Source of the DNA: Sweltsa coloradensis
Lineage: Eukaryota; Arthropoda; Insecta; Plecoptera; Chloroperlidae
Reading direction: 5' to 3'
NCBI GenBank assembly: GCA_024449915.1
Contig: JAMZAV010001734.1
Span: 1 to 64,000 of the forward strand
Length of the DNA stretch: 64,000 nucleotides
Both the position numbers and the translations under genes were made by a program. The number at the start of each line of letters is the position of its first letter. Within the stretch, counting starts at the first letter, position 1. Below are positions 11,115 to 22,094 of the stretch, one piece after another. Under the pieces are notes generated by a model. The model saw only the letters and a program-made list of their open reading frames with translations, had not been told where the DNA came from and did not search any database.

Positions 11115-12500
11115 TAATAAATTATCTTCTACACCATAATACTTAAACACAGTAAAACAACACACACACACAACCATTACAGTAAAAACCATTATTACAA
11201 TAAATGTCTCTTTTAAATCTCAAAAGTCTGTAAAAGACGCTGGGTGCCCGCCTACACTAGCGCTAGAGCGCTCACGACAACAATCAACACTGTACGCATT
11301 GACAGGCAGGGAAAGTGAAACTTTTTTAAATATCTAGAAAGCAAGTGTTATCTACATTGCAATCTGTACATTTAAATGGGGTAAACAAGTATAAAAAACA
11401 GTTCAAAAATAATAATTTAAAAACACGAATTCAAACAATTAAAATAATTTAAGAAAACAGAATCCAGCGCAATATTAGATTACAAAAAATGTTATGTTTG
11501 GTGATAATATGTGCTGTTATTGGTATGTAGAAATGAAACAATTGCCGTAAAAGAGGTCTATGAAATCATGGCGGTCTTCTGGTCGATCATGGCCATCTAC
11601 AATCGCGACTGAAAGTATTTACCAAGTTTCTCTTAGAAAAAGTTACAATTTGCGATTCAGTCCAATAGAAATTGGAACAAAATCAAAACTTTAAAACTCT
11701 TTCCAAGTTAGTGACCTAAAAGAAGCTACTTGTTCATGGATAACTTTCGACATAATTGATTTATTTTCAACAGATTCAGGATAATTAATGAAATTAGTTT
11801 ATTTACAGTACAAAATGAATGTAGTACTTTAGATCATTATTACTTTCAAAGTTGTAAATGTTTAATTTAGCATGGAAATTAAGCAATTAGTTATGCCGTA
11901 CCAATATCGAATTGAAAAAAACCATTTCAAATCTGTTTACCGATATTGATTGATACAGACTAATCAGCATTTCGCGTTCCAATATTCTAGTTAAACAAAA
12001 CTGGCTTTGTTTGACCGCTTTTCTAAATACAAATCAAAAGAATGATTAATGTAAGCCTATACGTTTTGTAAACTTTTGTTTGTTTTTATACATATATACA
12101 TATAATTTTAATAATTAATTAATGTGAGATGAGTCAAATACATCTAGTTAATGAATACTGATTATTGAATTGCTTGGTAATCGTGTTATATGTTATTGAT
12201 ATAATATGCCATATTATCTCGTGTTTACCTGATACAAACATGTAGAAAGAGCGTCACGGTCCATGTTAACTCGAGTAGGAAGACGATCACAGCAGTTGCT
12301 CTGTAACAAACACACAGTTCAGTGTTATTATTTAAAATAAAGAAGTAATAATAATGGGTGCACCCTCTCCTGAGAGAGGGAGAGAGAGAGAGAGAAAATC
12401 AATTAGCTAACCTAGTGATAATAATGACATAATAATGAGAATACATCAGTGAAATAAAGGTACATTTTCATATTAAAGCCATTTAAACCGACAGATAGTT
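11115..12500. other. Unassigned AT-rich DNA
   Basis: Contains a short (CA)n near 11160 and a (GA)n near 12370-12395. No coding frame or repeat family recognised. Confidence 0.4.
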
Positions 12501-12504
12501 CTTG

Positions 12505-12800
12505 CGTTGCGAGACTGAATAGGGATGTCACGAGTACGAATCCCGCCACTGAAAATCCTGACCAAAAGTTGTACGAATAATATTTTTGTGGGAAGCCTGT
12601 CCAGGGTGCAATGCATGCCCCTGTGTCTAACTAGGTATGTTGGTGTTAGGACAATTGTGAAGGGATGTCCGAGGGCTGTTTAAGAGGACTCAATCCCTTG
12701 TATTCGCATTAACGACTGAGAAAAACCTTCAGTCAGGATTGCCGGTCGCGACGGGATTTTCCGAGACCTCGCGAATTAGAGTCGCGTGTTTAGCGCTCGA
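12505..12800. mobile_element. SINE-3 copies fused in opposite orientation
   Basis: The left part (12505-12565) reads plus-strand head and CACTGAAAATCCTGACC. The rest (about 12590-12800) reads as a minus-strand SINE-3 body, TGCAATGCATGCCCC ... GACTCAATCCC ... CAGTCAGGATTGCCGGTCGC, then a tRNA-like head with GATTTTCCGAGACCTCGCG. So it is an inverted composite. Confidence 0.7.
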
Positions 12801-14954
12801 GCTAACGCTAAAAGTTAATTGTATGCAATGTTTTTATCAGTCGTTAAGCGAATACTGGGATTTATACCTCTTGATGACAGCCCTCGGGAATTCTCTTTAC
12901 AATCACCGTACACCTTATAATCTAGTTACTAGAGGGTCACACAGGACAAAACTGGTGTACACGCATCCCTCCAAAAATATCAATGAACAGGTTGTTAATA
13001 GGCGTATAATTACATAGGTTTTGTTAATTAATTGTGGAGTTAAATTTTATATTATTGCATATTCTCTTTAAACGTACTGAATTAATGTATATATATATAT
13101 GTAATGCAATCCATAAGTTACCAACACTGTAATTCGACCATGAATATTATCAATTTCACCTTCTAAAATGTTTTCGAAATAGTAAATCAATTTGATAATT
13201 ATTTTGAGTTACAATAACAGCTCAAATAATACGATATTAATATTAAATGTCGTTTCGTAAACGATTTGTTATATTGGATGGTATCAAAGATGGCGATTTT
13301 CTTCTTATATAAGATAAAAGAACAACGAATTACCTTCGAATTCCGAACTTCGAATTTCAAAACTTTGTATAAATCTAAAAGAAGGCTACATTGATTCCTG
13401 CTCGTTAAAATGTGGTTTGCTCTTCAAGCATTAAGAAATCAATACCCATTATGGAAATTCGTCTTGCTGACTGGGAAAGATTTGGCAGAGAAAGCAAGTT
13501 GTCATTTCCATCACGGAAAAAACTTAAAGGAAAAAAAAACTAAACTAGAATCATCCCCTTTAACATTTTTTTGGCTGCCGACTATATATCTTGTTATTCT
13601 TCTTTCCTCGGTGTCGTTCCGACTCATAATAGCCTTACTCATTACAAGGACTTTGCGTTCGCTTAGCAAAAATGAAAGGACGCTAATTTTCAGATTGTTT
13701 TAAACTTGTAGAAAGTATATTTTTTAAATAAAGGGAGTTTGAAAAGATCGTAAGGCGACCAGGAAGGCTTCCAATACGACACCCGACCTTTTAATGCCTC
13801 CCATGACTTACGACCGGGTGCCACGCCTACTTTCTACCCCTACTCAAAGGTATTCAGAAACTCCAATCTTTTCATTTATCTTCGTGAGATACCTGTCGAG
13901 AGCAAATATTTATTTATTGGATAATACTCAAATACAGCATTGCTGCCATTTAACATTAAGGTAGTAGACTAAAATAAATTTAAAAACATAAAAACATAAA
14001 ACGTAATAAAAAAACAGTACACCATAAACATTTCAGTAAACATATAATAGGTTATAACTAACAATAACAATAACAAGGCTCATAAATCAATAGTTAACGA
14101 TACAATGTTAATGTACAATGATTATGTGGACGATGAATGATTTACAAAGTACTGATAAAATCTGCCAAACTTTATTTTTTATGATTTATTTTGATTTTGA
14201 TTATTCCAAATGATTTTCAACGGATATTTTATTTAAAGAACGCATTTCCATTTGAAAGTTCATGAAAAAATATTAATTGTTAAACTAAAAATATTAAATA
14301 TAATATATATTTCTTAAAACTCCAAATGAAAACAATAACCTTTGTTTATTCCAACTCGGCTAATTCAAATTTCTATTTTATTCTAACTAGTGGAGCTATA
14401 AGTTGTTAAATTTATTTAAATTTAAATTTAAAAAACACAATCCAGAATTTTGAGTTTGCCTTAGAATTTTAATTTAAGTGTTACTCCGTAGTTTTATTAA
14501 TTACTTTTAGATTAATAAAATTTGCATTAAAAATAACCACAAAATATATTCATGAAGTAAATGACTAACTTTTGTGCGAAGTTTTCTAAAGAAAAAAAAA
14601 TGGATACTGGAACTGTCACATATACACATTTTACAATCTATACAACGTAAACTGAAGAATGGCAAGTTTCCCTTGCGCTGGTTTTAAGTGATACATTTAC
14701 TTGATATTTTATACAGTTATAAAAACTGATTTACAAAAGCTCTCTGCTCCACAGAACTGACGCATAGTATTTTGAATGCTATAAAGCTTGGCTTGACTAA
14801 AACAACTTTTGCAAAGTGCTCTTACAAAGCGTATCTACCAAAAGCGCAGCGTCCAAAATCGGCGCCATGCATTCTGACGCGAAATAGAAAAACATAGCAA
14901 AAATAACTTTATTGTTGACGCGCTCTTAAACTCTTATATAATCATCATCATCCT

Positions 14955-14987
<33 letters not shown>

Positions 14988-15410
14988 TAAAAGAAACAAT
15001 TGTTTTACTGAGAGTCTTGATGAAACGAACTGTGAAATGTGAGCGTAACAGTTCAACAAACACAAGGATTTTGCGTAAATCAAGCCAACGCCACTTGGAT
15101 CCATACGGGTTGTTTATCAAACATTTTTTTGGCCGTATTAGTAAATATATTATATTTTACTTATTGTTTTAAGTACATTAAGAAATTTATTGTTGATAAA
15201 TAATTGCCAACAAATTTAATATCAAATTTGACAAATTTCGTGTTTTTTATTCTATGAAAAAGTGAATAATTCAAAATACGTCAGAAATGTACGTTTATTT
15301 TCAATGGCAATGGGATTGCCCAAAGATGCAACAGATTATCGAAGGAGAATAAAAAATAAAATAATTCGCTGTGCTTTGATATTTTTGGTGGAAATGCCGG
15401 TTCATAATTT
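12801..15410. other. Unassigned DNA with a (CAT)n microsatellite
   Basis: A (CAT)n/(ATC)n run lies at 14941-14989. The 97-codon frame at 13410-13703 is hydrophobic at its C-terminus but has no family resemblance. Otherwise AT-rich DNA with nothing recognised. Confidence 0.4.
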
Positions 15411-15414
15411 TTCA

Positions 15415-15605
15415 AACTTTCTAGGGGACTATAGTCACTCCCCTTTTATACATGAGGCAACCAAAAACATTCTGTATCATCCTTGTTGAAGGGCAATGTT
15501 AACAAAAGAAACGTATATCAATCGGAGGTGTTCGGTTTTTATCGTGAGATACGTACAGACGGACGGACAGAAAAGCTATATTAATATAGTAGCTTCCCTC
15601 CCTAA
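15415..15605 (+). repeat. Dispersed repeat E, copy 2
   Basis: Shares AACATTCTGTATCATCCTTG, GAAGGGCAATGTTAAC, GTTCGGTTTTTATCGTGAGA and CAGACGGACGGACAGAAAAG with the other E copies, ending in AGCTTCCCTCCCTAAT. Confidence 0.8.
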
Positions 15606-15609
15606 TATA

Positions 15610-16825
15610 ACGATAAACCTAATATAAGTTCTATGTCACAGGCGTTTATTTATACATTAAAAAAAATACAGTTGTGAACGTAACACAAAAATAAATTAAA
15701 CAAAAATGTCTGGGAGCACGCCCCTTAACTTTCTACTTTAAATTAATGTTAGACAGAATAGACTAGTGTAGAGAGAGATACTCCAAAATTAATGTAATAG
15801 ATAACAGGAAAAAATGGAGAAAAAAAAACTGCTGCAAAAATAAAAACTTGTTAAGGCGGCAGGAATGTTGCCTTGCAGCATGACTAGTAATTAAGGTAAG
15901 CTAAGGTGGTTTACTTAAATATAGATAGTTAACAAAATATAAATTCTAAATTCTAAATCTCTAAAATAAAATGTGTTTAGGCATTTTATGTTTATACTTT
16001 TTAAAATATGGTGAATTGCTAAAAGAGGAAATTAGCTCATTGCAGGTATGGTTGTGGCACTGGTTGTAGAATTTTTCTGTAAGTTTAAACACAAAATCTT
16101 GGATTTTTATTATTTTAAAACGTTCGTGTAAAACAAATATTGGTACCCAGCGAGGCAAGTTGCCTGACACCTATTTTGTACTATTTGCAGTTTCTTGAGG
16201 TTTGGGACACACGTATTGCTCCATACTGAAGTAATAATTGTTCTAATAATCATTTTATACAACCATTATTAATAATTATATAAAGTAGTATGAATATGAT
16301 ACTGGCAATCATCACTTAACACTATACTACTCCCTCTAAGATGCAGACCCGACATTCCTGTTTCACGTCTGCAATTACTTATACACGACTACAGCAATAT
16401 CATCGTCTCCCAATGGACTTGCGAGAAACGATGAGTTATTCCATTCATCATGACTTTATTACCAGCGACGTTGTCCAATATTTCTTCAGTTTAGTCTCGG
16501 TTCCACGGTAGGAACAAATTCTCAGTCTTTGGGGCTTTTGTACATGACTGCTCTGGCCATTTATCAACGTTATCTTCCTCCTCGTTGGGTCGTTCCAGTG
16601 AGCCGATGTTTTCTTGGGAACTATTCGCACATTATTGTCGGTGTTACAATAATAACAATTTTGCGTCGTCTTAAAAGAAATGAATAAATATATTTTATTG
16701 TTTAAAACATAGTAACTATATTACCAGCACGGGTAAGATAGTGCACAAATACGAAGCGACGTTTCATCTTGAATAAATGAAATGTTTTTTCTCCGTTCTT
16801 TGGTACAAATATTTTTAATATTTAA
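15610..16825. other. Unassigned AT-rich DNA
   Basis: No repeat shared with the rest of the window and no recognisable protein. The 69-codon minus frame at 15961-16170 is not supported by any motif. Confidence 0.4.
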
Positions 16826-16827
16826 GA

Positions 16828-16960
16828 CAGTCCAGAAATTAAAAAAATCCATCCCGACCGGGGATGGACTTTTTAAATTTATCATTTATTTATTAAATAT
16901 TATCAATTCCACCTGCAGCAGTGTTCCCCGACTATCCAAATCAATAAATATATTTTAATC
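16828..16960. mobile_element. SINE-2 remnant with head deleted
   Basis: CCAGAAATTAAAAAAATCCA meets its inverse TGGACTTTTTAAATTT almost directly. An AATTCCACCTGCAGCAGTG block and an AAATCAATAAATA tail follow. In other copies (37150-37400, 43553-43765) a tRNA-like segment lies between these arms. Confidence 0.6.
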
Positions 16961-17061
16961 CTCCAATATTTCAGAAAGTTTCACATGCCTTTGACTGACA
17001 TACATACATTTTAGGTCTACAAGCCTGTCGAAGGAAGGCGAAACCATTGAGTATATTACTA

Positions 17062-17693
17062 ACTAGGAAGCTTCGCAAACGCTTTTTCAGGCGCGTTGTT
17101 GGATGAGCGTATTTTTTTTTAACGAATAAAGTGTAAAATTGCGATTTTTATGAGAAATTATTTTTCGATTGCGCTCAAATTTCGCACCAATATATAAATT
17201 CATAAAATTAAGGTTCTGTAAAAAAATCGTTACAATCGGATAAAGCAAATAGGTATTACAAGTCGAAGAATGTTATAAAAATATAAATAAATCGTAAAAT
17301 TGCGATTTTCATAAGAAATAATTTTTATTTGCTCAAATTTCACACGAATATATAATTCATAAAATTAAGGTTTTGTAAAAAAATCATAACAATCGGATAA
17401 AGCATGTAGGTGTTATAAGTCGAAGAATTTTTTTAAAATCGAAAAAAATCGTAAAATTGCGATTTTAATGAGAAATAATTTTTCGATTGCGCTCAAAAAC
17501 GTGGCAGTTCTAAGTTCAGAGATTTCGAAGGCCTCCATAAAATTTCATCGCAATTGGAGTATCGGTTTAGCCGGAATCGTGTTCACAAACACACAAAAAT
17601 ACAAAAAAAAGAAAGAAAGAAAAAAACATTCCGGATTTTTTTCTCCAGTGTAGTGAAATGGAATCTTCGCTTCGCTCGCTACGCTCATCCAAT
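17062..17693 (-). mobile_element. Helentron-like element HEL1, copy c
   Basis: On the minus strand it starts ATTGGATGAGCGTAGCGAGC and ends CCTAGT at 17062. Subterminal TACGCTCATCCAACAACGCG inverts the 5' end. The interior differs from copies a/b: it holds three roughly 150-bp units with CGTAAAATTGCGATTTT and CGATTGCGCTCAAATTT. These units are shared with 31305-32077 and 52756-54180. Confidence 0.75.
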
Positions 17694-17869
17694 AACTATA
17701 CTCAAAGGTGAAACGTTCTGATATATTGCAAGATGAAAATATTTTTTCTACCAAATAACGGAGCACAAGTTCATTTAATTTATTTAATATTTCCACTGTT
17801 CTATAAAAGTTTTATTTAAAATAATACGTTAACCCATATTTTCTTTCAAAAATTCATTCTCAAAAATCA

Positions 17870-18400
17870 AAGTTTTTGGTGGAGGTTTCGGGTTTTAGTA
17901 TTTTGATTTTAAAATACTTTAGTATTTGGGGGAGGTTCCGGGGTTTTTGAAATTTCGATTTCAAATACTTTAGTTTTTGTGAGGTTTCGGGGTTTTTAGT
18001 ATTTTGATTTTAAAATACTTACTAGTTTTGGTGGAGGTGCCGGGTTTTAGTATTTTGATTTTAAAATACTTTAGTTTTTGGTGGAGGTGCCGGGTTTTAG
18101 TATTTTGATTTTAAAATACTTTAGTTTTTGGTGGAGGTGCCGGGTTTTAGTATTTTTATTTTAAAATACTTTAGTTTTTGGTGGAGGTGCCGGGTACTAA
18201 ACATTCGAGTTTTCAGAGATTCTAGCCAGCAGACGGTGTGTCTGACCCCTCGGTCCACCAAAATCATTGTGTTATCTCCTTGTTCAAGGGCAAGGCTAAC
18301 ACAAAACGTATGTCATGTTCGGTTTTTATCGCGAGACGTGACACACACGGACGGACGAAGAAAATAGATGCATGTAGAGGAGCTTCATTCCCTAATTATA
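17870..18400 (+). repeat. Dispersed repeat E, copy 3, with 50-bp tandem array
   Basis: About seven units of 50 bp start near 17878 and are exactly phased at 18031, 18081, 18131 and 18181. Each begins GTGGAGGTGCCGGGTT (the 5' tip of repeat E) and carries the hairpin AGTATTTT-GATTTT-AAAATACT. The last unit runs into the normal E body, with GACCCCTCGGTCCACC, TGTTCGGTTTTTATCGCGAG and CACGGACGGACGAAG. The array thus looks like local amplification of the E 5' end. Confidence 0.85.
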
Positions 18401-19760
18401 AATTGAATTTAGGTGTTAGTAAAGAATATAATAAATTGTAGTCGAGTTGCAGGGTTAGCGGTTTGGGTTTATTCACCCTTATTTCAACCTTATAATTCAG
18501 GTATGTTTCGTCATAAGAAATACAGTACTCATATTCTTGTATAACAATTACATAACAATTGCATTTAAATAAATAAATTTAATCAATAAGAAAGTTATAG
18601 GATCTCAACTTGGAGCCATCGATTTTCGGATTACTTGTGAATATGTAAATTCGCCCATTTTTGTGCTTTCTTCACGATTTGCATGATTGTAAGGCTTAAA
18701 CCGCCTCTATAGTTCGTTGTTGTACGTGAAACATTTTCCCGCACATAAGTATGTTATAACTTTCAGTAATTGCTAATTATAAATTAATGTACTAATATAA
18801 AGCATTGCATAGTTTTAAATAATGTCATTCTAATTTCTTAGGAAAATCAAAACTTAACTATTTTTTTTTTTTTTAGTTATTGTCAGTAATAGACCTATAG
18901 ACAAATTAATTGCGTTTTTCAAGAAACAATAATTTAGTTCTTTTCTTGTTAGGAAGCTGAAGTTATGAAACTTTAAAGCGAGTAAAACGATTTAAAAATT
19001 AAATCAAATTTTGATTAAGAATATGCAGAATCTCTAGTATAGTGCCATATTACATTTTAGCAGTTTTGATCTCGTTCCATTTGAATAATACCCCCATAGA
19101 AAGTCACATGCAGAAGATTAAGACGCAGTAACGAGTTTCCAGCGAAGTTCCAGCGAAGTTCCCTCGAAGTTCCCAACGCCGACAACAAAATTCCTCTATA
19201 GATTTCTCAACCACCAAGCCTTTGATCTTCCATTGTTAAACGCCCTAGGACGCGGGGCCCCTGTAATCTCTACATGTGACAAGCCACTACTTTAACAAAG
19301 CTCTTGAATTACAAAATCCACCCCCTATCCCTACCCCCAAAGCCTGCATGTTTCCAACACACTCTCATTTTGTAATCTTTTAATTTATGTTAAGTTCTTG
19401 TAACATGAAGTTCTGAATTTTGAATACCTTCGCAGAGGGAGGTTGAGGTTCTAGGGCGTGGGGTATTTCAATCAATTTCCGACATTTTGCTGTCAGTGCA
19501 AAATCAAGACGTTTCCCCGTTAATGTCCGTGTGGCTGATTGTCATTACGAAGGGGCTTACTAATGGGTTCGAGTTAGTCTCGTTGTTAACCTTTTAAATG
19601 CTACCGTAGGCTTAATTATCTTTTAACGTCCGATATGGAGCTAACTCTGAAGACACCTTATCACCTTCTACAGCTGTTCAAGTTTGAAAGGTTGTTCAGT
19701 TTAAGGGTTTAAGGGGCTATTACCCCTAATGACTAGCATAATACTACATCGAATGACAGT
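18401..19760. other. Unassigned AT-rich DNA
   Basis: A short tandem of CCAGCGAAGTT-type units lies at 19137-19175. Nothing else recognised. Confidence 0.4.
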
Positions 19761-19763
19761 TTA

Positions 19764-20482
19764 ACTAGGAAACGCTCAGTTGGACGCGTTGATAAGCGAG
19801 CACGTGCTATAGCTAGACCCACAATGCACATTTTTTTAAATTTTAAAATTTGCGACGTTCGCTGTCCACAGGGCCATGTTTCCGATATTATTTATTATTG
19901 CCAAGGTATTTGGGTAAACCCGTATGTAAATCTTTACTTTGTGGATAAAATCCACCGCCATCTAGAGGACCTTGACTCATTGGGAAAAATATTTAAACTC
20001 TTTGGTGACAAATAATAGACTGCTTCCTCGAAAGTATTTTGATTACTTCTAGGTGGCAGTGCATTAGAAACTTCGCGCGTCTTTTCGTTGCCATGGCAAC
20101 GTTACTTTTGTTATAATGTAATTTCCATCTACACTACTTATCGGATCAAACTAAAATTAACATATTCGTGACCGGACGGACATTCTAAATGATTTGGCTA
20201 TCTCAGATTTTGTCGCCGGTTAGTTTGAAAAAAAAACTTTCGATTAACTTTAATGTAACTTTTTAACTTTTTGAACGATTTTGCCACAAAACTAATGGCA
20301 TTCAATCGAGAACAAAGCTTGCGGATGGTGAAAATTTCAACTCGATCCGAGCCTCCGTTCGAACGTTATGGCGAGACATACAAAAAAAAACAAAAAAAAA
20401 AACAAAAAAACAAACAAAAAACAAACGAGTGACAAATTTTTCCGGCAGAGTCAAATGGAAACGCTCGCTTCGCTCGCTTAAT
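19764..20482 (-). mobile_element. Helentron-like element, second subfamily (HEL2)
   Basis: Read on the minus strand the 5' start is TAAGCGAGCGAAGCGAGCG and the 3' end is GAGCGTTTCCTAGTT. Subterminal GCTCGCTTATCAACGCG inverts the start. It shares the terminal logic of HEL1 (CTAGT end, asymmetric inverted ends) but not its internal units. A CAAAAAAAAACAAAAA tract lies near the 5' side. Confidence 0.6.
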
Positions 20483-20514
20483 AAATTATATCTTGCAACT
20501 GTGATTTTACGCAA

Positions 20515-21045
20515 GTTTTTTTAAAGTTTTTTGATCCTGAAATTTGCGAAAAAATAGCGTTTTGGAGAATTTCTTAAATCAGCGATAACCTGCTTATAGT
20601 ATTTTCCACATTGATACTAGAGCATCATACCAATATAAAGTGGCACTTTACAACATCGTGTCTTGATACTGTGCACAAATAATTATACACTCAAACATGC
20701 AAAAATATGCATTCTTAAATCACACCCTTGCTTGGTAATCAGCATAATGTTGACCGAACAATTTGCCTAAATTACAAAACAAAATATATCGTATTTACAG
20801 AAAAGACTGTCGAGTACGAATGGTCAATATTTTTTGGGATAAAAATCTTCCAAGGTCACGAGCATAAAGATCGTTCCCGTGTTATTTCTTATGGTAGATT
20901 TTTGTCGATGACACCTACCTTCAAATTACCAAGTTTGACAAATCTTTTTCGGGTAATGAGGTGGACCCCATAATTTTTCTGTTACTTCCTAATTCATAAT
21001 AAGTAGAACTAAATTTTTTTTTTAGATTAGCGGGTGAATACCCAT
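20515..21045 (-). mobile_element. TIR element B, copy 3
   Basis: Reverse-complement of the elements at 6857 and 48178. Landmarks in order on the plus strand: GACACGATG inverse (ACATCGTGTCTTGATACTG), GCTTGGTAATCAGCATAATG, CCAAGGTCACGAGCATAAAG, TTCATAATAAGTAG, then GGGTGAATACCCATTTAA at the terminus. The distal end near 20515 is decayed. Confidence 0.7.
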
Positions 21046-21875
21046 TTAACGAAGATTTACGGATTTAATTTTGTTCAAGTGCCAAAAATAATTATTTGGT
21101 AAGTTTAATCAAGTTAACTTGAAAAATGTATTTAAATTGTACTAGAATAATGTAACAGTACAAATGTATTTCATTGTGATAAAGTGAGTTCGAATTAATT
21201 AGTAGTAATTGAGAAATTAATTAGCGTAAATTGAAATGTACTCCAACTCGGGAACTCAATTACTTCTCTCGGTCGTCGGAATAAACGTTTTTAATTAAAG
21301 TCCCGTTAGCAAAATCTCAAACAGTGTATTTAATAAAAGTAATGTAAAAATTATTTCTTGAAATTGTGTAAAGAGTGGTTGGTAGGTTAATGTATAAATA
21401 TTTCACTCTATCTTCGATAACTTTTATCGTACGCATCAATATTACGTTATATTATCAAGGTGTTTGGCCTGAAATCAAAGGTTTTTCATTAAACGTGTTT
21501 TTTTACGAGGAATGTGTTGTTTAATTTGGGGTCCCCTAAGGACTTAGTGATATTTTATTGCCATAATATTACTTAAATCCACTATTGAGTACATCTGTAC
21601 AACTTGTACGATGTACCTTTTTATGTTTAAAAATTTGTATTTCCTCAATGTAAAATGGCAGCAATGATTTAATTGAGTGTTACTCATGAACAGCCAAATT
21701 AACAACCCATGCTGCACAATAGGTTTAGAGCTGAGAAGTAATAAAACACATAACGTTAATTGTTTTTACAATTACATAGCAATGATCATCATTGAAATCG
21801 ATCCAAGTAAATAGTGAACAGATAACCGAGGAAGGATGCAAAAATATATTTATACAACGTTACAAGTTAGTGTCT
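21046..21875. other. Unassigned AT-rich DNA
   Basis: No repeat or coding signal recognised. Confidence 0.4.
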
Positions 21876-21877
21876 CC

Positions 21878-22090
21878 TTGTTGGTGAAGGTGCCGGGTTG
21901 AGTAAATTCAACTATTCTCATGACCCACAAGGTCACCAAAAACCTTGTGTATCATCCTTGTTGTTGGGAATTGTCAACAAAAACGTATGTTTAATGAACG
22001 TATGTACGGTTTTATCGTGAGATGCAACACACGCACAAACGGACAGACAGAAAGGGGTGTATTTTGGGCAGCTTATCTCCCTAATTTTAA
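21878..22090 (+). repeat. Dispersed repeat E, copy 4
   Basis: A nearly complete copy: 5' tip GGTGAAGGTGCCGGGTTGAG, then AAGGTCACCAAAAACCTTGT, TATCATCCTTGTTG, TTTTATCGTGAGATGCAACA, ACGGACAGACAGAAAG and GCTTATCTCCCTAAT. It defines the full extent of the family at about 210 bp. Confidence 0.8.
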
Positions 22091-22094
22091 AACT

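Noticed and set aside
13410..13703. 97-codon frame with a hydrophobic C-terminal half
   Set aside because: No domain, no codon bias and no splice context. AT-rich DNA easily produces hydrophobic frames of this length.
17870..18195. CRISPR-like array from the regular 50-bp units
   Set aside because: The units are contiguous without unique spacers, carry a repeat-E tip, and the DNA is eukaryotic.
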